In this document: positions 51,378 to 56,303 of the stretch, piece after piece
Layout of the letters: every line of letters starts with the position of its first letter
How positions within the stretch are numbered: the first letter of the stretch is position 1
DNA from: DASRQK01 sp964401685
Lineage (GTDB): Bacteria > Bacteroidota > Bacteroidia > Sphingobacteriales > Sphingobacteriaceae
Assembly: GCA_964401685.1 (NCBI GenBank)
Contig: CAYNZH010000014.1
Coordinates: 1 to 56,303, forward strand
DNA length: 56,303 nucleotides
Reading direction: 5' to 3'
Notes under the pieces: generated by a model
What the model was told of the DNA's origin: nothing
Seen by the model: the letters and a program-made list of their open reading frames with translations, nothing else
Database searches by the model: none
Translations under genes and position numbers: made by a program

Positions 51378-53858
51378 TCAAAACTGATCCGGGCCACCAT
51401 CGAAGTCGTTGAAATCATCGCCGCGACGATCTTGTTGCCTATTCATATCCTGCAAACCAAATCTATAGGTAAATGCAAGGGAAAATGTTCTACGGCTCCA
51501 GCGACTCTCATAATAGCGGTGTACAAACTCCGTTTCGGTATAACCCCCATGACGGCGTTGATCGAGCAAGTCCCGTACATTGAACATAATACTGCCGCGC
51601 CTGTTCATCACATCCCAGCGCAAACCGGCGTCGATCACATAGTTCTCCACTCCTTTGCCCTGTGCCATAATCCGCGGCGCGCGGTAATCAAATCTTCCCT
51701 GAGCGGAAAGATCGGGAAGGATTCTTACGTTGGCCGTGAGATTGGCATTCCAGCTGAATCCTTCACTCGGACGGATATTGTATTGCTCGCTGCCTTCGAA
51801 CTTGGTGTGAAACGCATTCACGTTGGCCATGACATCGAAATTTCTTGTAAAATCGACCTTAGAGATGAGTTCGAAACCGGTTGTGGCCCGCGAACTTATA
51901 TTTTGCCACTGGGAGAAAGTCGCACCGTCGCTACCGTCCACAGTCGTAATGATGGACTGGACAACGTCATTCATCTGGCGGTAATAAGCCGATGAGGTGA
52001 GCATCAATTTACTCCATGTTTTAGCGTAGCTCATTTCAAAGGAATGAACATCCTCCGGCAAAAGATTGGGATTACCCTGCCTGATGTTCAGCGGATCCGA
52101 AACGTCGATAAAGGGATTGACCTGCCATCCCCGAGGGCGGTTGACCCTGCGTGTGTAGCTCGCCTGCAGCTGATTGTTTTCACCAAATTCCCGCGTGACA
52201 AACACACTCGGATACAAACGGAAATAATCTATGGTACCCTTGGTTTCGCGCTGACCAGCAGGAACGTCGGGGTCCAGGGAGATGTACGATGTGTGGAGAT
52301 AAGCCTGCTCTGCCCGTAGCCCCACCTGAATACCCATTTGCTCGCTAAACCTATGTTGATAGTTGGCATAGAGCGCGTGGACCTCGTTGCTGAGGTTGAA
52401 ATCATTGCTCACATCATAGTCTGGCAACATGCTTCCATTCTGATTTGTCAATGAAAACTGATGATCCTGAGTCGAGCGGACATTTGTACGATAACCTGCC
52501 TCAAGTTGAATGTTTTCACCCAGGGGTTTCAGATAATCAAATTGGATGTTGAAGTTTCGCCCGTCTTCTGAGGTATTGTTTATCCTTCTGTCGGTCAATG
52601 ATGACTGTGTAAAAAGCTGATTAAATTCGTTGACACCCTCTTCTGTATCCGAGCCATAGCCAAGATTGGCGGTCAACTCTCCGCTGCTGGCAAACTCATG
52701 GCGAAAATCCATATTCAGATCGAAACCCAGATCATCTTCGTCCTGCACTGAGGTCCTTTCACTGGTACCTTCCAAGGCTGGATGATTGAGATAAGTGTAA
52801 AAAATATCTTCCCGCCTCTCGTTTCCACGCAAACTCAGATTTCCGGACACACCCCAGGTGGTCCGTTCGCCCATATAATAATCTACACCCAAGCGCACCC
52901 GGTGATTGAGTCCCAGACGCTCACTTTCAGTGGTATTGTTGGTAATGCTATTGTTCTGCAATAGGGTCGTCCGGTTTAGCCCCCCTCCTATATTGTTCCG
53001 GCGATTGAAACTATAGCTTCCCTGATAATTAAATCTGTTGTCGCGGTAATTTAGGTTGACCCCTGTACTGTAATTATTGTACGAACCGGCCGAAGCGTCT
53101 ATTGAGCCATTCAGACCTGTTCTGAGGTTTCTTTTCAGCACAATATTGATAATACCGGACTGTCCTTCGGCATCATACCTGGAAGACGGATTGGTAATGA
53201 CTTCCACGCGCTCAATAGAGTTGGCAGGCAATGCCTGCAGCAGCTGGGTGACATCGCTTCCTGCCATCGCAGACTCTTTGCCATCAATAAGAATTTTGAC
53301 ACTGCTCGACCCGCGCAAGCTAACGCTCCCGTCCATATCAACCTCCAGGGAAGGTACATTTGCAAGAAGGTCTGAGGCATTTCCGCCTACACTGATCGTA
53401 CTCTGTGCCACATTAAAAACCTTACGGTCTATTCCCAGTTCCATAGCTGGAGGAGTTCCTTGTATAACAACTGCGTCCAATACTTCTTCAGACGGAGTCA
53501 TTGTAAGGGTGCCCAATTCTACCGTTTGACCGGCCGTAACTCTTACATTTTCTTTAATAAAGTCTTCAAAACCGACAAAAGTGATCAAAATCGCATAAGT
53601 CCCGGGAGCGATTCCCGAAAAGGATATCTGCCCATTGTCTGGCGTCTGCAAACCACCAACAGTAATCCTGCTTTGCTGATTGAGGAGAGATACACTCGCT
53701 CCCCCGATATTTTCCATGGTTGATCCATTGATTACTTTTCCAGAAATAGACCCGCCCTCCTGAGCGGACACGTTCGAAAAACCTAGCGCTATCAATGCGA
53801 ACACACCAAGGCATCCCACCCACATTCTACTTTTCATTTGCTTTCGTACTTTTTCCAT
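51378..53858 (-). CDS. TonB-dependent receptor-like outer-membrane barrel protein
   Basis: An 826-residue protein of the OMP_b-brl_3 type. The signal peptide follows a short basic start (MEKVRKQMKSRMW); the second Met, at 53837, is an alternative start. A CarboxypepD_reg-like domain (about 35-125) precedes a plug (about 140-250: ASDLLANVPSLEVDMDG, SSVKILIDGKES, ERVEVITNPSSRYDAEG). The barrel is long and ends in an FTYRFG-type strand, followed by a hydrophilic tail of about 25 residues rich in Asp, Arg and Gln. No partner gene is adjacent. The substrate is unknown. Confidence 0.88.
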   Translation of the reverse strand: MEKVRKQMKSRMWVGCLGVFALIALGFSNVSAQEGGSISGKVINGSTMENIGGASVSLLNQQSRITVGGLQTPDNGQISFSGIAPGTYAILITFVGFEDFIKENVRVTAGQTVELGTLTMTPSEEVLDAVVIQGTPPAMELGIDRKVFNVAQSTISVGGNASDLLANVPSLEVDMDGSVSLRGSSSVKILIDGKESAMAGSDVTQLLQALPANSIERVEVITNPSSRYDAEGQSGIINIVLKRNLRTGLNGSIDASAGSYNNYSTGVNLNYRDNRFNYQGSYSFNRRNNIGGGLNRTTLLQNNSITNNTTESERLGLNHRVRLGVDYYMGERTTWGVSGNLSLRGNERREDIFYTYLNHPALEGTSERTSVQDEDDLGFDLNMDFRHEFASSGELTANLGYGSDTEEGVNEFNQLFTQSSLTDRRINNTSEDGRNFNIQFDYLKPLGENIQLEAGYRTNVRSTQDHQFSLTNQNGSMLPDYDVSNDFNLSNEVHALYANYQHRFSEQMGIQVGLRAEQAYLHTSYISLDPDVPAGQRETKGTIDYFRLYPSVFVTREFGENNQLQASYTRRVNRPRGWQVNPFIDVSDPLNIRQGNPNLLPEDVHSFEMSYAKTWSKLMLTSSAYYRQMNDVVQSIITTVDGSDGATFSQWQNISSRATTGFELISKVDFTRNFDVMANVNAFHTKFEGSEQYNIRPSEGFSWNANLTANVRILPDLSAQGRFDYRAPRIMAQGKGVENYVIDAGLRWDVMNRRGSIMFNVRDLLDQRRHGGYTETEFVHRYYESRWSRRTFSLAFTYRFGLQDMNRQQDRRGDDFNDFDGGPDQF

Positions 53859-53903
53859 ATTGCTGATAAAAGCTACAAAAATTGTGCTTTTAAAATTGAT
53901 TCA

Positions 53904-53917
53904 GGTTACGAGTAACC
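53904..53917. repeat. Palindrome upstream of the outer-membrane barrel gene
   Basis: GGTTAC-GA-GTAACC is a perfect inverted repeat with six-base arms and a two-base centre, about 45 bases before the barrel gene's start codon. A protein-binding operator is more likely than an RNA hairpin, since the loop would be too small. Confidence 0.4.
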
Positions 53918-53984
53918 GCATTATTACACCCTGAGGCTAAACGCACATAAATTGTTACCTTGCGCAGGAAAGCGGAAGGAAAGA

Positions 53985-54266
53985 TTACTCTACACTGACA
54001 GTCAACCCTTCGGATTTGAGGATTTTACGATAGATTTCCATTTCGGTATAGGAGCCTTCAAGCACTGCGCACTTGCCCTCATTGTGTACTTTCCAGGCGA
54101 TCTGCTCCGCTTGGTTTTCGGTGTATTGCAGATGTTTCATCAAGCAGTGTATGACATGGTCGAAGGTGTTGATTTCGTCGTTCCACAGTATCAAGCGATT
54201 TGTCGGAGAAATCACGGCCAACAACTCGTCTAAGGTAAAGGTTTCTTCTTGAGTTTCTACTGTCAT
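53985..54266 (-). CDS. clpS: ATP-dependent Clp protease adaptor ClpS
   Basis: A 93-residue N-recognin that delivers substrates with bulky N-terminal residues to ClpAP. The ligand-binding LWNDEINTFDHVIHCLMKH (residues 27-45) and the VHNEGKCAVLEGSYTEME region are conserved. The N-terminal extension is short, as in most ClpS proteins. It is monocistronic, starting four bases after a TAnnTTTG box. Its protease partner is not in the window. Confidence 0.96.
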   Translation of the reverse strand: MTVETQEETFTLDELLAVISPTNRLILWNDEINTFDHVIHCLMKHLQYTENQAEQIAWKVHNEGKCAVLEGSYTEMEIYRKILKSEGLTVSVE

Positions 54267-54270
54267 TTTG

Positions 54271-54278
54271 CAAAAATA
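54271..54278 (-). promoter_or_regulatory. TAnnTTTG box directly before clpS
   Basis: Minus-strand TATTTTTG (54278-54271) fits the consensus and ends four bases before the ATG at 54266. A -33 TTG is not evident. Confidence 0.5.
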
Positions 54279-54382
54279 GCAATTTTATACCCTATCTTAT
54301 AAATATACGAATAAAAGACGAAATCACAAAATTTTTGTAAATTGCAGAAGGTACTGGGAAAACGCCTAAAGTTTAGAACAAT

Positions 54383-55429
54383 ATGAAGCAATCGAAAATC
54401 GCAGGAATCGGATACTACGTCCCTAAAAATGTCTATACCAACCATGATTTGACTCGATTTATGGACACGAGTGATGAATGGATACAAGAGCGCACGGGGA
54501 TAAAGGAGCGGAGATTTGCCGATCGCCTTGGCGAGACGACGACAACCATGGGGATAGAAGCCTCAAAAATCGCCATAGAAAGAGCGGGAATCACCGCTAA
54601 AGACATAGATTTCATCCTCTTTGCTACGCTCTCGCCGGACTACTACTTCCCAGGGTGCGGCGTCTTGCTGCAAAGGGAAATGGGTATGGGCGAAATCGGT
54701 GCGCTGGATATCAGAAACCAATGTTCTGGGTTTGTATATGCGCTATCTGTGGCCGATCAGTTTATCAAAACAGGGATGTATAAGAACATTTTGGTTGTCG
54801 GGAGCGAAAAGCACTCGTTTGCGATGGATTTCAATACCCGGAGCCGCCATGTTTCCGTTATTTTCGGCGATGGTGCAGGTGCCGTAGTTCTCCAGCCTAC
54901 AGAGAAGGAAGATCAAGGCATCCTGAGTACCCACTTGCATAGCGATGGTGCAGACGCCGAAATTCTCGCGATGTTCTACCCCGGCTCGCATGCCAACACC
55001 TGGATGAAGGATATGCCCGATTTTCCGGACCAGGAGTTGGGTGGCTTGTTTATGACGGAGGACATCATGCAGAGCGACGCCTCACTTCCGTTTATGGACG
55101 GCCCGGCAGTCTTTAAAAAGGCGATTGTCAAATTCCCCGAAGTAATAAAGGAAGCGCTAGCGGCTAACAATTTGAGTGAAAAAGATATAGATCTATTGAT
55201 TCCTCACCAGGCAAATCTCAGAATCAGCCAGTATGTACAGAAATTGCTAGGCTTGCGTGACGATCAGGTCTTTAATAATATACAAAAATATGGCAATACG
55301 ACTGCCGCTTCTGTACCGATCGCACTATGTGAGGCATGGGAGGAAGGAAAGATCAAGGATGGGGACCTCGTGTGTCTAGCGGCTTTCGGCTCCGGATTTA
55401 CCTGGGCTAGCTGCCTGCTTCGCTGGTGA
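54383..55429 (+). CDS. 3-oxoacyl-ACP synthase III (FabH-like)
   Basis: A 348-residue ketoacyl synthase. The catalytic triad is Cys in NQCSGFVYAL (about 115), His in PHQAN (about 275) and Asn in GNTTAAS (about 307). It is about 25-30 residues longer than E. coli FabH, with an extra segment around residues 195-235 (PGSHANTWMKDMPDFPDQE). That segment marks the second FabH-like paralogue typical of Bacteroidota rather than the fab-operon enzyme. It probably primes a fatty-acid or polyketide-like chain. No acyl-carrier protein or other synthase gene is adjacent. Confidence 0.88.
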   Translation: MKQSKIAGIGYYVPKNVYTNHDLTRFMDTSDEWIQERTGIKERRFADRLGETTTTMGIEASKIAIERAGITAKDIDFILFATLSPDYYFPGCGVLLQREMGMGEIGALDIRNQCSGFVYALSVADQFIKTGMYKNILVVGSEKHSFAMDFNTRSRHVSVIFGDGAGAVVLQPTEKEDQGILSTHLHSDGADAEILAMFYPGSHANTWMKDMPDFPDQELGGLFMTEDIMQSDASLPFMDGPAVFKKAIVKFPEVIKEALAANNLSEKDIDLLIPHQANLRISQYVQKLLGLRDDQVFNNIQKYGNTTAASVPIALCEAWEEGKIKDGDLVCLAAFGSGFTWASCLLRW

Positions 55430-55460
55430 TGAACCGCTGGGGCAAAGGTAACAAGGTAGC

Positions 55461-56303
55461 CTACCCGACAAGCGAATTGGTCGTCTTGCCGTCGACCATT
55501 CGGCGCGCATGTGCCGCTATTGCTTGATGGTCATATTCGCATGCAGCCCAAAGTTCCTCCTGCTCTCCGTGCTCCACGACGGCATCTGGAATACCCAGTC
55601 GGACGATTTCCCCCTGATAGCGATGATCGGCCATAAACTCCAGCACAGCACTACCAAATCCGCCTTGCACACAACCATCTTCCACGGTGATGATCTTTTT
55701 AAACTTCTTAAACACCGTATGTAAGAGTTCCTGATCCAGGGGTTTGACAAAACGGAGATCATAGTGAGCGGGGTGAATACCCTCAGTATTGAGTTCCCGG
55801 CAAGCTTTTACCGCCTCGTTGCCTATATGGCCGAAACTGAGAATCGCGATATCCTCACCGTCACAGATTTTCCGACCCTTGCCAATTTCTACTGTGGAAA
55901 AAGGGCGCTTCCAATCGGGCATAACGCCCTGTCCACGCGGATAGCGAATCGAGAAAGGTCCGTGGTCTTCCTGCTGAGCCGTATACATGAGGTTGCGCAA
56001 CTCTTCCTCATTCATCGGTGCAGAAACAATCATATTTGGTACACACCGCATGAACGCAATATCATACGCACCATGATGCGTGGGGCCGTCGGCTCCAGCG
56101 AGTCCTGCACGGTCCAGACAAAACACCACATGCAATTTTTGAAGCGCAACATCGTGAATAACCTGATCATAAGCCCGCTGCATAAAACTGGAGTAAATAT
56201 TGCAAAAAGGAACCATACCTTGGGTGGCTAAACCCGCCGAAAAGGTAACGGCATGCTGCTCGGCGATTCCCACATCAAAAGCCCTGTCCGGCATGGCTTT
56301 CAT
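55461..56303 (-). CDS. dxs: 1-deoxy-D-xylulose-5-phosphate synthase, 3' part (5' end outside window)
   Basis: The C-terminal 280 residues of DXS, the first enzyme of the MEP isoprenoid pathway, which uses thiamine diphosphate to join pyruvate and glyceraldehyde-3-phosphate. The segment FDVGIAEQHAVTFSAGLA contains the cofactor-activating Glu. DRAGLAGADGPTHHGAYDIAF and SIRYPRGQG follow, then the C-terminal transketolase domain (KKIITVEDGCVQGGFGSAVLEF). The frame runs off the window end at 56303; the Met there is internal, so the true start lies beyond. Confidence 0.96.
   Translation of the reverse strand: MKAMPDRAFDVGIAEQHAVTFSAGLATQGMVPFCNIYSSFMQRAYDQVIHDVALQKLHVVFCLDRAGLAGADGPTHHGAYDIAFMRCVPNMIVSAPMNEEELRNLMYTAQQEDHGPFSIRYPRGQGVMPDWKRPFSTVEIGKGRKICDGEDIAILSFGHIGNEAVKACRELNTEGIHPAHYDLRFVKPLDQELLHTVFKKFKKIITVEDGCVQGGFGSAVLEFMADHRYQGEIVRLGIPDAVVEHGEQEELWAACEYDHQAIAAHARRMVDGKTTNSLVG

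Overview
The window is a chromosomal segment of a member of the Bacteroidota. The evidence is a set of genes largely restricted to that phylum: an SprE/PorW-type TPR lipoprotein, a GLPGLI protein paired with an outer-membrane barrel, a NagB–PIG-L fusion, a DUF5687 ABC permease, an HMA–AraC regulator beside copA, and an HU of the Bacteroidota type. Promoters also fit: TAnnTTTG -7 boxes recur upstream of first genes, and purine-rich Shine-Dalgarno sites are nearly absent. The gene set resembles Saprospiria or Sphingobacteriia, but a genus cannot be fixed from sequence reading alone. Gene content is almost entirely core and syntenic. I see no prophage, insertion sequence, CRISPR array, rRNA or tRNA, and no gene-free stretch longer than about 220 bases.

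Layout. 1-2.3 kb: bacilliredoxin, S-adenosylhomocysteinase and a lone AtpZ. 2.3-9.2 kb: a likely operon sprE/porW, penicillin-binding protein 1A, uvrC. 9.2-12.6 kb, opposite strand: gltX and the topoisomerase IV B subunit. 12.6-18.1 kb: histidine kinase and hotdog thioesterase, then an outer-membrane barrel protein with its GLPGLI partner. 18.1-21.2 kb: NagB–PIG-L and pyruvate dehydrogenase E1 beta. 21.3-26 kb: HU, a TPR membrane protein, a 29-residue basic ribosomal-type protein and RNase G, facing mutY and ssb. 26.1-30.5 kb: miaB, a sigma-54 activator, lptE, a TPR protein and secG, ended by a strong terminator. 30.6-32.3 kb: groES-groEL. 32.3-33.2 kb: a lipoprotein that looks like the propeptide of a subtilase without the protease. 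33.2-38.3 kb: copper ATPase, its probable regulator, and an ABC exporter pair. 38.3-43.1 kb: M1 and M14 metallopeptidases and a PutP-like symporter. 43.2-46.9 kb: pRiA4b ORF-3-like protein, miaA, ilvE, an MBL hydrolase and a DCC protein. 47-50.6 kb: a probable operon histidine kinase, response regulator, TPR protein, hemE, hemJ. 50.6-56.3 kb: a YjjG-like phosphatase, a second outer-membrane barrel, clpS, a FabH-like synthase and the 3' part of dxs.

Functional themes are cell-envelope construction (PBP1A, LptE, SecG, SprE, ABC exporter, barrels), nucleic-acid maintenance (UvrC, MutY, SSB, topoisomerase IV, HU), tRNA modification (both MiaA and MiaB), heme synthesis under a neighbouring two-component system, and copper export.

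Three runs of exactly 100 N interrupt sprE, groEL and the response regulator. All three begin after the second base of a GGN codon and end on a codon boundary in the coding direction, on either strand. This is more regular than ordinary scaffolding should produce, and it should be treated as a data artefact. The best biological leads are the recurrent TAnnTTTG boxes 3-4 bases before start codons (probable leaderless mRNAs), the free-standing subtilase propeptide, the unannotated 29-residue ribosomal-type protein, and structured leaders before rng and groES.
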